Origin: an uncultured Veillonella sp.
GTDB taxonomy: Bacteria; Bacillota_C; Negativicutes; Veillonellales; Veillonellaceae
Direction of reading: 5' to 3'
Assembly (NCBI GenBank): GCA_900765235.1
Contig: CAAFRK010000220.1
Coordinates: forward strand, 1 to 7,275
DNA: 7,275 nt
The translations under genes were made by a program, and so were the position numbers. Every line of letters starts with the position of its first letter. The first letter of the stretch is position 1. The notes beneath the pieces were generated by a model. The model ran no database searches and was not told where the DNA came from. It was given only the letters and a program-made list of their open reading frames with translations. Of this stretch, positions 1 to 6,214 are shown piece after piece.

Positions 1-226
1 AGGTGCTGGTGATGCAGGCTTCATCTACAAAACTGATGCTATTGCGGCAGGCGATGCAGTTCAAATTTCTGCAGTAACACCTGCTGATTCTCATGATCCA
101 GTTATCTATCCAATCGGTATCATTAAAAAATACGACAACGCATTGGCAAAAGACTTTTACCAATATGTAATGAGCCCAGAAGGCCAAAAAGTATTAGAGA
201 AATACGGTTTCTCCCCATCTAAATAA
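1..226 (+). CDS. modA: Molybdate ABC transporter substrate-binding protein, C-terminal end (partial)
   Basis: The open frame begins at base 2, is cut off by the left edge of the window, and ends with TAA at 224-226, leaving 74 codons. The visible residues read GAGDAGFIYKTDA near the start, then SHDPVIYPIGI, and end in YQYVMSPEGQKVLEKYGFSPSK. This is the usual C-terminal pattern of ModA-type periplasmic or lipid-anchored binding proteins: a (G)DAGxxYxTDA segment, a YP(I/V) segment, then SPEGQxxxxKYGF. The family binds molybdate or tungstate outside the membrane and delivers it to ModB. The directly following modB and modC support the call. The N-terminal signal and most of the ligand site are outside the window, so molybdate, tungstate and sulfate specificity cannot be separated from this piece alone. 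Confidence 0.85.
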   Translation, partial: GAGDAGFIYKTDAIAAGDAVQISAVTPADSHDPVIYPIGIIKKYDNALAKDFYQYVMSPEGQKVLEKYGFSPSK

Positions 227-230
227 GAGT

Positions 231-262
231 AAGGCGCTAGCTCTAAAGGCTAGCGCTTTCTT
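231..262 (+). terminator. Intrinsic terminator or attenuator between modA and modB
   Basis: A perfect 8-bp stem GCGCTAGC (234-241) pairs with GCTAGCGC (249-256) across a 7-nt loop. It is extended by AAG/TTT pairing at 231-233 and 257-259 and followed by a short, interrupted T tract (TTTCTT, 257-262). It starts only 5 bases after the modA stop codon. The weak T tract suggests partial read-through, which would give more modA than modBC transcript; that is inference. No convincing separate promoter was seen between it and modB. Confidence 0.7.
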
Positions 263-330
263 ATGATACAATATAGATATTCTTAATACTACTAAGTTTT
301 ATTGCATTATATAGAGAAAGGGGGCGTGAC

Positions 331-999
331 ATGAGCCCGTTTTGGCTATCCTTATGGGTGGCGAGTATTGCCCTTGTCATTGTTATTTTAAGTGGTTTAG
401 CTGCTTGTTATTGGATGAATCGTTGTAAATGGAGCGGTATAGCTATTCTTGATGCGCTCATTACATTACCGCTTGTGTTACCACCTGTAGTTGTGGGCTT
501 TGCTCTTCTCATGGTGTTTACGCCAGGTTATGCTTTTGGTGCGTGGCTTGAAGCACATGGAATGAGCGTTGTCTTCGCCGCCTCTGGTGCAGTCGTAGCA
601 TCTTCTGTTATTGCGTTTCCATTATTTTATCAAACGGTACGCTCTGCGTTGCAGTCCGTCGATCATAATATGGAGGACGTAGCGCGTACATTGGGCGCTT
701 CAGAATTGCGTATATTCTTTACCATATCTGTGCCTCTTGCATGGAAAGGTATTTTAACAGGTAGCATCTTGGCGTTCTGCCGTGCCATGGGGGAATTTGG
801 TGCTACCATCTTGATTGCTGGTAATATTCCGAAGGTAACGCGCACTATGCCACTAGCTATTTACTCTTACGTAGAGGCTGGGCAGTACATGGATGCCTTT
901 GAGCTTGTTGTATATATTTGTGTTCTTACATTGGCATTGTTGAGCGGTATTCACCTCATTACGAAGGGGTCCTTGTTCCGCCATACAGAGAATAATTAG
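331..999 (+). CDS. modB: Molybdate ABC transporter permease
   Basis: This 222-residue inner-membrane permease forms the translocation channel of the molybdate importer. Hydrophobic segments lie at roughly residues 7-28, 41-62, 80-100, 136-155 and 187-208, the five-helix layout of ModB. The EAA-type cytoplasmic loop that docks on the ATPase is visible as EDVARTLGASELRIF (115-129), followed by VPLAWKGI. The segment RAMGEFGATILIAGN (151-165) is typical of molybdate and sulfate permeases. The length is close to the roughly 229 residues of E. coli ModB. The ATG is preceded by AAAGGGGG (317-324). The stop codon TAG overlaps the modC ribosome site, with only 8 bases between the genes, so modB and modC are co-transcribed and probably translationally coupled. 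Sulfate or tungstate permease is the main alternative; the modA and modC neighbours favour molybdate. Confidence 0.92.
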   Translation: MSPFWLSLWVASIALVIVILSGLAACYWMNRCKWSGIAILDALITLPLVLPPVVVGFALLMVFTPGYAFGAWLEAHGMSVVFAASGAVVASSVIAFPLFYQTVRSALQSVDHNMEDVARTLGASELRIFFTISVPLAWKGILTGSILAFCRAMGEFGATILIAGNIPKVTRTMPLAIYSYVEAGQYMDAFELVVYICVLTLALLSGIHLITKGSLFRHTENN

Positions 1000-1007
1000 G
1001 AGGTTCT

Positions 1008-1634
1008 ATGATTACATTTTCCTTTACTGTAGCTAGACCTTCTGTGACTGTGAAAGCTGATGGGGCATTGTCTTCTGGCATTACTGTGCTGACTGGTCAG
1101 TCTGGTAGTGGTAAAAGTACCTTTATTAAATGCATAGCAGGGCTTGTAAAACCAACCACTGGTAGTATTCAATACGATGATACGACGTGGGTGGATCGAG
1201 ATAAAAAGATATGGGTGCCCGCTCAAAAACGGCAAGTAGGCTATATGCCGCAAGGCAATATTGTATTTCCTCACTTGTCGGTAGAACATAATATTACCTA
1301 TAGTAAACGAGGCACACCTGACATGTGTGATACATTGTTACAACGTTTGAGGTTAGAGAAATATCGTAATACCGAGGCTGGTAGCTTATCTGGTGGTGAG
1401 CAACAGCGGGTTGCACTAGGCCGTGCGCTCTACTCAAAACCGACTATTTTACTTCTTGATGAGCCTTTATCTGCACTCGATTGGAACTTACGAAAACAAG
1501 TGCGTGAAGACCTCGTTTCCATCATTCGCGAATGGGATGTACCTTGCGTATGGGTGACTCATGATGAAAGCGAAGTAGAAGCTGTAGGCGATAGACATTG
1601 GATATGTGAAAATGGGCAAATCACTATCCCTTAA
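1008..1634 (+). CDS. modC: Molybdate ABC transporter ATP-binding protein, short form
   Basis: This 208-residue ABC ATPase powers the ModB channel from the cytoplasmic side. Every nucleotide-binding motif is present in order: Walker A GQSGSGKST (30-38), Q-loop Gln82 in MPQGN, signature LSGGEQQR (127-134), Walker B ILLLDEP (147-153), D-loop SALD (155-158) and switch His185 in VTHDESE. The protein ends soon after the H-loop at residue 208, whereas E. coli ModC is about 352 residues with a C-terminal MOP/TOBE molybdate-binding domain. That regulatory domain is therefore absent, and the frame closes cleanly with TAA and a terminator, so it does not look like a recent truncation. A strong AGGAGG (999-1004) lies just before the ATG. 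Assignment to molybdate rests on modA and modB context; the ATPase alone could serve other oxyanions. Confidence 0.9.
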   Translation: MITFSFTVARPSVTVKADGALSSGITVLTGQSGSGKSTFIKCIAGLVKPTTGSIQYDDTTWVDRDKKIWVPAQKRQVGYMPQGNIVFPHLSVEHNITYSKRGTPDMCDTLLQRLRLEKYRNTEAGSLSGGEQQRVALGRALYSKPTILLLDEPLSALDWNLRKQVREDLVSIIREWDVPCVWVTHDESEVEAVGDRHWICENGQITIP

Positions 1635-1638
1635 TAGT

Positions 1639-1678
1639 AAAATACCTTCATAAGCATGATCGCTTATGAAGGTATTTT
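1639..1678. terminator. Bidirectional intrinsic terminator between modC and cytX
   Basis: A perfect 17-bp inverted repeat (1639-1655 with 1662-1678) surrounds the 6-nt loop ATGATC. The outer four pairs are A-T, so the + strand transcript ends in a U run (1675-1679) and the opposite strand also ends in four U. It lies 4 bases after the modC stop codon and 10 bases from the end of the convergent cytX, so it can serve both genes. Confidence 0.9.
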
Positions 1679-1688
1679 TGTTTTACTG

Positions 1689-2882
1689 TTATTTTATTTC
1701 GACGGATGAATTCACTGTTTTACTTATATATCCAACGATAGCGGTTACTATGAAGGCCATAGCAAAAGATGGCAATGTAGCACCTATCGTGCTTTCACTA
1801 TGTAACATATAGTGATATAAGCCAACGGATACAGCCCAAATGAGACCTCTTACGAGATAAGCCGATAGTGTTTGTACTTGTTGATGATTAATGAAATAGT
1901 CGGCCAATAGAATGGCTATCATCGGTGCAAATACAGAGCCAATGAGGTATAGGAAGTCTGTAATATCATCCATTGGATATAGGATAGCCGCAATAGTTCC
2001 GACGATTGTAACGATAACGGCGATGCCTTTACTGGAGGCTCCGCTATAGATGGTCGTACTAGATACGCCTGCAGAGTATGCGTCCATAAAGGTTGTAGTT
2101 ACGGTAGAGAAGATGATAACGATGAGGCCAGCTAGACCTAGGCCTGCATTCATCATGATGGTAATGATAGAGTCGCCACCGCCAAAGATAGCGGCGCTAA
2201 GTCCTAAGGTATACATAACAATACTTGTTACCGTGTAGACTGTAGCACTTGTTAGTGATGCGGAGAAAGGTTTTTTACTTTCACGCGTATAATCGCTAAT
2301 GAGAGGTAACCAAGATAATGGCATAGCAATAGATAGTTCAAGAGCTGCCATAAAACTCATATTTCCACTAGCTATAAGGCTACTTTCACTAGGCCATTGA
2401 GCTATCATGTGCGCGCCCATGTAGAGGGTGAGACCTAGCAATAGAACAGATACGATGGCTTGAATATAGCCTGTATTGTGGAGGCCGATGAAAAGCCACA
2501 GAATGACGAGGGCTCCGATGGCTGTGGTCCAAATCATAGGTGATAGGGGCGCTAGCTCTTGTAAGGCGAGCATCGCATCGTAGATCATGATGCTAGTCCA
2601 GCCAATGAGTTGTAGCATATTTAAAAAGGCAAAGCCTTTAGCCCCTAGGGGGCCAAAGCTAAAGGCGGTAGTATTCATACTGCCTTGTCGCAAGCGTCCA
2701 CCAATGAGGCCAGCTCCAAAGAGCAATATACCGCCGATGATATGTCCCAGTATGATGGCATATAGACCTTGGGTGAGCCCTAAGGGGGCCAGATAGGTTC
2801 CGGTCATAATTTCCGCTATGGATAGCGCGGCACCAAACCATATCATGGCGAACTGTGGTTGTGTAATGTGTGTGTCTTTCAT
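1689..2882 (-). CDS. cytX: Hydroxymethylpyrimidine permease, NCS1 family (CytX)
   Basis: This 397-residue polytopic membrane protein belongs to the cytosine/purine (NCS1) permease family. About twelve hydrophobic stretches run from residue 12 to 390. The N-terminal half carries GGRLRQGSMN then AFSFGPLGAKG (61-83), a glycine-rich NCS1 pattern, and SWLPLISDYTR (190-200), which matches the conserved 'lp.isDYtR' segment of CytX and cytosine permeases. CytX is the predicted importer of HMP, the pyrimidine precursor of thiamine; the TPP riboswitch in its leader and the divergent thiW-thiD-thiME operon strongly favour this over cytosine uptake. I chose the ATG at 2880-2882 because AAGGAGG (2887-2893, minus strand) precedes it. 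The in-frame ATG at 2922-2924 lies inside the leader terminator hairpin and is unlikely to be used. Confidence 0.88.
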   Translation of the reverse strand: MKDTHITQPQFAMIWFGAALSIAEIMTGTYLAPLGLTQGLYAIILGHIIGGILLFGAGLIGGRLRQGSMNTTAFSFGPLGAKGFAFLNMLQLIGWTSIMIYDAMLALQELAPLSPMIWTTAIGALVILWLFIGLHNTGYIQAIVSVLLLGLTLYMGAHMIAQWPSESSLIASGNMSFMAALELSIAMPLSWLPLISDYTRESKKPFSASLTSATVYTVTSIVMYTLGLSAAIFGGGDSIITIMMNAGLGLAGLIVIIFSTVTTTFMDAYSAGVSSTTIYSGASSKGIAVIVTIVGTIAAILYPMDDITDFLYLIGSVFAPMIAILLADYFINHQQVQTLSAYLVRGLIWAVSVGLYHYMLHSESTIGATLPSFAMAFIVTAIVGYISKTVNSSVEIK

Positions 2883-2907
2883 ACGTCCTCCTTGCCAGGA
2901 AGTCATA

Positions 2908-2936
2908 GAAAAAGCCGAGTTCACAGGAACTCGGCT
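2908..2936 (-). terminator. Riboswitch-controlled terminator in the cytX leader
   Basis: On the minus strand a 10-bp perfect stem AGCCGAGTTC / GAACTCGGCT (2927-2936 with 2913-2922) closes a 4-nt loop and is followed by a TTTTT run. It lies between the TPP aptamer and the cytX ribosome site, the standard place for a transcription-attenuation platform, so high TPP should switch cytX off. The alternative antiterminator pairing is not obvious; the best I see is GGGAAC from the aptamer's 3' end with GTTCCT (5 Watson-Crick pairs plus one wobble). Confidence 0.88.
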
Positions 2937-2939
2937 ATT

Positions 2940-3039
2940 AATCCTCTATGTTCCCTACGTTGGCATTATCCAAATCAGGTTATGGGTTAAAGCGTTAGCT
3001 TACTCTCAGCCCACTCGTGTGAGCACCCCGTTATGGATT
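2940..3039 (-). promoter_or_regulatory. TPP riboswitch aptamer controlling cytX
   Basis: Read on the minus strand, the conserved THI-box elements appear in order: CGGGGTGC (3030-3023), GGCTGAGAG, ACCC, ACCTGATTTGGATAATGCCA (2980-2961) and CGTAGGGAA (2959-2951). CTGAGA and GGATAATGCCA are the pyrimidine- and pyrophosphate-sensing parts of the family. A possible P1 closing helix is AATCC (3039-3035) with GGATT (2944-2940), but see the promoter entry: the predicted start site may exclude part of that strand. It is followed by an intrinsic terminator, so TPP binding is expected to stop cytX transcription. Confidence 0.95.
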
Positions 3040-3040
3040 C

Positions 3041-3069
3041 ATTATAGGCGGTTAATAGGGAGCCGTCAA
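3041..3069 (-). promoter_or_regulatory. Sigma-A type promoter for cytX
   Basis: On the minus strand, TTGACG (3069-3064) is followed after exactly 17 bases by TATAAT (3046-3041). This is 5/6 and 6/6 agreement with the housekeeping consensus. The expected start is about base 3034, immediately before the riboswitch core. It faces away from the thiW promoter, with only 8 bases between the two -35 boxes. Confidence 0.8.
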
Positions 3070-3077
3070 TTCTTTTG

Positions 3078-3106
3078 TTGCATAGATTGTATAATGATGT
3101 TATAAC
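3078..3106 (+). promoter_or_regulatory. Extended -10 promoter for the thiW-thiD-thiME operon
   Basis: TTGCAT (3078-3083) is followed after 17 bases by TATAAC (3101-3106), with an upstream TG one base before the -10 (TGTTATAAC, extended -10). The -35 is weak (3/6) but the extended -10 can compensate. The predicted start is near 3113, about 14 bases before the P1 helix of the aptamer. A second TATAAT at 3090-3095 has no acceptable -35 partner. Confidence 0.6.
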
Positions 3107-3125
3107 TAGAGTATAAAAATATATT

Positions 3126-3205
3126 GCCACTAGGGGTGCTTTTGCTGAGATTGACCATTCAAAACCCTAGACCTGATCCGGATAATACTGGCGTAGGGAA
3201 GTGGA
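3126..3205 (+). promoter_or_regulatory. TPP riboswitch aptamer controlling thiW-thiD-thiME
   Basis: The conserved elements run in order: AGGGGTGC (3132-3139), GCTGAGAT (3144-3151), ACCC (3164-3167), ACCTGATCCGGATAATACTG (3171-3190) and GCGTAGGGAA (3191-3200). The closing helix P1 is CCACT (3127-3131) with AGTGG (3200-3204), perfect over 5 bp. The 3' strand of P1 can alternatively pair with the terminator downstream, giving a clear off-switch: TPP stabilises P1, releases the terminator and stops transcription before thiW. Confidence 0.97.
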
Positions 3206-3228
3206 GTGAAACATAATACTAAACTATT

Positions 3229-3262
3229 ACGAGACCATTCCATTTGGAGTGGTCTCGTTTTT
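3229..3262 (+). terminator. Riboswitch-controlled terminator in the thiW leader
   Basis: A 13-bp stem with one G-T wobble pairs 3229-3241 with 3246-3258 around the loop ATTT, followed by TTTTT (3258-3262). The competing antiterminator is visible: AGTGGAGTG (3200-3208) can pair with CATTCCATT (3236-3244), 9 bp including two G-U, and it consumes both the 3' strand of the aptamer's P1 and the 5' arm of this terminator. Confidence 0.93.
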
Positions 3263-3279
3263 ATATGTTTGGAGGTATT

Positions 3280-3759
3280 ATGAAAAAACTGATTATTGCT
3301 AGCATATGTGTGGCCTTAGGTGTCGTGTTATCCACTACATCAATCCCTGTTGGGCCGGCTCGTATTTTTCCGTTTCAACATATGATTAATGTGATCTTAG
3401 CCGTTGTAGTTGGGGCGAGATTCTCTGTAGGTGCTGCTTTTAGTACGTCTTGTTTACGTAATGTATTGGCACTAGGTTCTCCGTTGGCCTTTCCTGGTAG
3501 CATGATTGGCGCTTGGCTATCTGCGTATTTATATAATCGTTATCATGCGATTTGGGCAGCAGCTCTAGGTGAAATCATCGGTACAGGCCTCATTGGTGCT
3601 CTTGTGAGCTATCCGATTGCTCATTTCCTATTAGGCAAACCATTAGCGTTGTTGACCTTGATTACATCCTTCTCCATGAGCTCTATAGCAGGGGCTTGCA
3701 TTGGATTTATTGTGTTACAAATCCTATCTCGTCGTCATCTATTACACAAGGAGGCATAA
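3280..3759 (+). CDS. thiW: Thiazole-specific ECF transporter S-component (ThiW)
   Basis: This 159-residue membrane protein has about five hydrophobic segments (near 4-20, 35-52, 73-86, 92-115 and 121-150). It carries the ThiW-like signature PVGPARIFPFQHMINVI (23-39) and RNVLALGSPLAFPGSMIGA (60-78). ThiW proteins are substrate-binding S-components that capture hydroxyethylthiazole and use a shared ECF ATPase/transmembrane module, which is not in this window. The ATG at 3280 follows GGAGG (3271-3275); a longer frame from a TTG at 3244 begins inside the leader terminator and is not credible. The stop codon overlaps the thiD start by one base (TAATG), so the two are translationally coupled. The TPP riboswitch upstream and the thiazole kinase downstream support thiazole as substrate rather than thiamine itself. 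Confidence 0.88.
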   Translation: MKKLIIASICVALGVVLSTTSIPVGPARIFPFQHMINVILAVVVGARFSVGAAFSTSCLRNVLALGSPLAFPGSMIGAWLSAYLYNRYHAIWAAALGEIIGTGLIGALVSYPIAHFLLGKPLALLTLITSFSMSSIAGACIGFIVLQILSRRHLLHKEA

Positions 3760-4592
3760 TGAAACTACATACTGCACTAACAATTGCTGGTACTGACCCA
3801 AGCGGCGGCGCTGGTATTATGGCCGATTTGAAATCATTCCAAAGTCGTAATGTATACGGCATGGCTGTCGTTACCTCTGTAGTAGCCCAAAATACAACAG
3901 GTGTACATCATGTAGAACATCTATCCTTAGAAAGCATAGAGAAACAGTTACACGATGTGTACTCAGATATTGCGCCCCAAGCCGTTAAGACAGGTATGAT
4001 TGCCTTACCGGAAATGATGGACCTCATCTATCCTTATGTGAGCAAGGATATTCCGTACGTAATGGATCCTGTTATGATTGCTACCAGCGGTGACCGACTC
4101 GTATCAGATGAGGCGGTAAATTTCTTAAAATCTAAACTCATTCCTACTGCCACAGTTATCACCCCTAATCGCAGTGAGGCTGAGGTCTTAGCTGACATGG
4201 CTATTGATTGTGAAAGCGACATAACAACAGCGGCCAATCGTATTTTACAGGAATTAGGACCACAAGTGGTAATCATTAAAGGTGGTCATATTGGAGACGA
4301 TGCAACGGATTATGCTTTCACCAAAGATGGTAGCGTACGCACTTGGTCGAGTCCTAAATACGATACGATGCACACGCATGGTACGGGCTGTACCTTCTCT
4401 GCAGTTATTACAGCGGAACTTGCTAAAGGGCGTGACGTAATGGATGCCATTGGTATTGCGAAGGACTATATCGCTCTTGCTATTAAGCATAATCCAGCGC
4501 TAGGACATGGCTGCGGTCCTGTTAATCACATGGCCTATGGTTTATTGGCGAATGGACCTGAAACGATGGATGAGCTCTTGAAAGATGACTAG
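3759..4592 (+). CDS. thiD: Hydroxymethylpyrimidine / HMP-phosphate kinase
   Basis: This 277-residue cytosolic ribokinase-fold enzyme phosphorylates HMP to HMP-P and then to HMP-PP, the pyrimidine donor for thiamine phosphate synthesis. Visible motifs are AGTDPSGGAG (10-19, substrate lid), VMDPVM (101-106), VITPNRSEAE (133-142), VIIKGGH (171-177) and the phosphate-binding HGTGC (207-211), where Cys211 sits at the anion hole. GHGCGPVNH (249-257) is the family's C-terminal motif. The length is normal for ThiD. The ATG overlaps the thiW stop by one base and is preceded by AAGGAGG (3748-3754); the frame is open further upstream (to 3696), but that part lies inside thiW. It ends 13 bases before thiM-thiE. 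Pyridoxine kinase (PdxK-type) is the family alternative; the operon makes ThiD nearly certain. Confidence 0.95.
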   Translation: MKLHTALTIAGTDPSGGAGIMADLKSFQSRNVYGMAVVTSVVAQNTTGVHHVEHLSLESIEKQLHDVYSDIAPQAVKTGMIALPEMMDLIYPYVSKDIPYVMDPVMIATSGDRLVSDEAVNFLKSKLIPTATVITPNRSEAEVLADMAIDCESDITTAANRILQELGPQVVIIKGGHIGDDATDYAFTKDGSVRTWSSPKYDTMHTHGTGCTFSAVITAELAKGRDVMDAIGIAKDYIALAIKHNPALGHGCGPVNHMAYGLLANGPETMDELLKDD

Positions 4593-4605
4593 AGGAGATT
4601 GTGAT

Positions 4606-6123
4606 ATGACCTATGAAAATCCATATATGAAAGGCCGCTCTTGGACAGAATTAAATATATTAGAAACCTTGCGTCAGAGGAATCCTCTTGTTATTTGTAT
4701 TACTAATGATGTGGTACGTACCTTTACGGCCAACGGTTTACTAGCTATTGGTGCATCGCCTGTGATGAGCGAATGTAGTGAAGATTTAAAAGACCTCATC
4801 GTTCATGCATCGGCTTTACTCATCAATATTGGAACGCTTACACCAGATAAAGCTAGTTACTATAAAGAGGCTATAAAACTAGCGAAGATACATGAGGTGC
4901 CAGTTGTACTAGATCCAGTAGGATGTCATGCTGGTGCTTATCGATTATTTGTTGTTTTAGATTTGATTAAGATCGGTAATATCTCTCTATTACGAGGTAA
5001 TCAAAGCGAAATCAAAGCTATCTATGATGCTTTAAGTCCCGATGATACGGCTAATAATTCTACTGCAGGCAAAGGTGTAGATGGGGCACAAGTTGAGGAT
5101 AGTGCTGTTATTGCCTATCGTCTGGCACGTGTTATTAATTGTCCTGTGGTAGCAACGGGGGAAGAGGATTATGTTTCCGATGGAACTCGGGTATTTGCAG
5201 TACCACATGGACACCCTATTATGACATCTGTAACGGGGACGGGCTGTCTATTAGGAGCTGTACTGGCAGCCTTCTTTAGCGCCTATTATCCATGTAAAGA
5301 TAGAGTATCTATCGGTGAATTCCTCGCCTATGCACTGGCTTACTACGGACTTGCTGGAGAATATGCAGTGCAGGTTAGTGGTGTAAAACCTGGTAGTTTC
5401 AGTGTAGCCTTTATGGATGCCTTATATACACTAGGTGATGCGGTTCTTATGTCTGAAAATCGTATACGCCCTGTGGTGGTACCTAATCAATTACAAGTAT
5501 ATTTCATTGGGGGCACGCAAGATGTAGGTCTTAATGAAAATCGCTTGCTATCTGTTGTAGAAGATGCTTGTCGAGGTGGTGTGACCTGTTTCCAATTTAG
5601 AGAAAAGGGCATGGGCACTTTAGAAGGACAACAGAAATTAGAGTTAGCTCAACAGTTACAACAAATCTGTGCGAAGTACAATGTACTCTATATTATCAAC
5701 GATGATGTAGATTTAGCAGTAGCTGTTAATGCCGATGGGGTCCATGTAGGACAAGAGGATATGTGCCTAGAAGAGGTACGTCGTCTTGTAGGCCATAAGG
5801 TCGTTGGCATCTCCATTCACTCCGTAGAGGAACTACGTAAGACCGATATAGTCTATGCCGATTGTGTAGGCGTAGGCCCTATGTATGCTACAAGTAGTAA
5901 ACCTGATGCACAAGAACCATGCGGACCAACTCGAATTAGTGAACTACAAGTAGAAGGTTTAACACTACCGTGCGTTGGTATTGGGGGCATTACCCTAGAC
6001 AATGCAAAACCTATACTAGAAGCAGGAGCCTGTGGTGTTGCCATCATATCTGCCATAGCTCATGCAGATAATCCTTATGACGCAGCCCAACAGTTTAAGA
6101 ATTTAGTGGATAGTACTAAATAG
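4606..6123 (+). CDS. Bifunctional hydroxyethylthiazole kinase / thiamine-phosphate synthase fusion (ThiM-ThiE)
   Basis: One uninterrupted 505-residue protein carries two complete enzymes. Residues about 12-282 are ThiM: CITNDVVRTFTANGLLAIGA (31-50), VLDPVG (101-106), SLLRGNQSEI (127-136) and GTGC (211-214) with the catalytic Cys214. Residues about 297-502 are ThiE: YFIGG (299-303), FQFREKG (329-335, diphosphate-binding Arg and Lys), INDDVDLA (364-371), DGVHVGQED (377-385), GISIHS (401-406), VGVGPMYATSSKPDA (421-435), GIGGI (458-462) and GVAIISAI (477-484). ThiM phosphorylates hydroxyethylthiazole; ThiE joins the product to HMP-PP, made by the upstream ThiD, to give thiamine phosphate. The linker is only about 15 residues. 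The order is the reverse of yeast Thi6 (ThiE then ThiM). I start at ATG 4606, 8 bases after GGAG (4594-4597); an in-frame ATG at 4585 lies inside thiD and lacks this spacing. Confidence 0.93.
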   Translation: MTYENPYMKGRSWTELNILETLRQRNPLVICITNDVVRTFTANGLLAIGASPVMSECSEDLKDLIVHASALLINIGTLTPDKASYYKEAIKLAKIHEVPVVLDPVGCHAGAYRLFVVLDLIKIGNISLLRGNQSEIKAIYDALSPDDTANNSTAGKGVDGAQVEDSAVIAYRLARVINCPVVATGEEDYVSDGTRVFAVPHGHPIMTSVTGTGCLLGAVLAAFFSAYYPCKDRVSIGEFLAYALAYYGLAGEYAVQVSGVKPGSFSVAFMDALYTLGDAVLMSENRIRPVVVPNQLQVYFIGGTQDVGLNENRLLSVVEDACRGGVTCFQFREKGMGTLEGQQKLELAQQLQQICAKYNVLYIINDDVDLAVAVNADGVHVGQEDMCLEEVRRLVGHKVVGISIHSVEELRKTDIVYADCVGVGPMYATSSKPDAQEPCGPTRISELQVEGLTLPCVGIGGITLDNAKPILEAGACGVAIISAIAHADNPYDAAQQFKNLVDSTK

Positions 6124-6155
6124 TTGCTATTACCATAATACAACCTTAATAGCAA
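6124..6155 (+). repeat. Inverted repeat immediately after thiM-thiE
   Basis: A perfect 9-bp inverted repeat, TTGCTATTA (6124-6132) and TAATAGCAA (6147-6155), separated by 14 bases, starts directly after the stop codon. It lacks a T tract and so is not itself a terminator; a mRNA 3'-end stabilising hairpin is one possible role. Confidence 0.45.
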
Positions 6156-6165
6156 ATAGAACACA

Positions 6166-6199
6166 AAAAAAGACGATGACTTAAGTCATCGTCTTTTTT
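6166..6199. terminator. Bidirectional intrinsic terminator between the thiamine operon and rubrerythrin
   Basis: A perfect 15-bp inverted repeat (6166-6180 with 6185-6199) has GACGATGAC / GTCATCGTC as its core, loop TTAA, and six A on one side against six T on the other. Both strands therefore give a stem followed by a U run. It ends the thi operon rightward and the rubrerythrin transcript leftward. Confidence 0.93.
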
Positions 6200-6214
6200 G
6201 TTAAGGAAGTTGTT

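Noticed and set aside
996..1289. Minus-strand open frame inside modC
   Set aside because: It is antisense to the Walker A region of a fully motif-supported gene and shows no recognisable domain or ribosome site.
2883..2924. Longer cytX start at the upstream ATG (2924)
   Set aside because: That ATG is inside the riboswitch terminator hairpin; the ATG at 2882 has AAGGAGG directly upstream and gives a normal NCS1 N-terminus.
2818..3105. + strand open frame across the cytX start and leader
   Set aside because: It reads through the reverse of the riboswitch, terminator and promoter, with no credible ribosome site or protein character.
3244..3279. Longer thiW from the TTG at 3244
   Set aside because: The extension is encoded by the leader terminator stem, and GGAGG at 3271-3275 points to the ATG at 3280.
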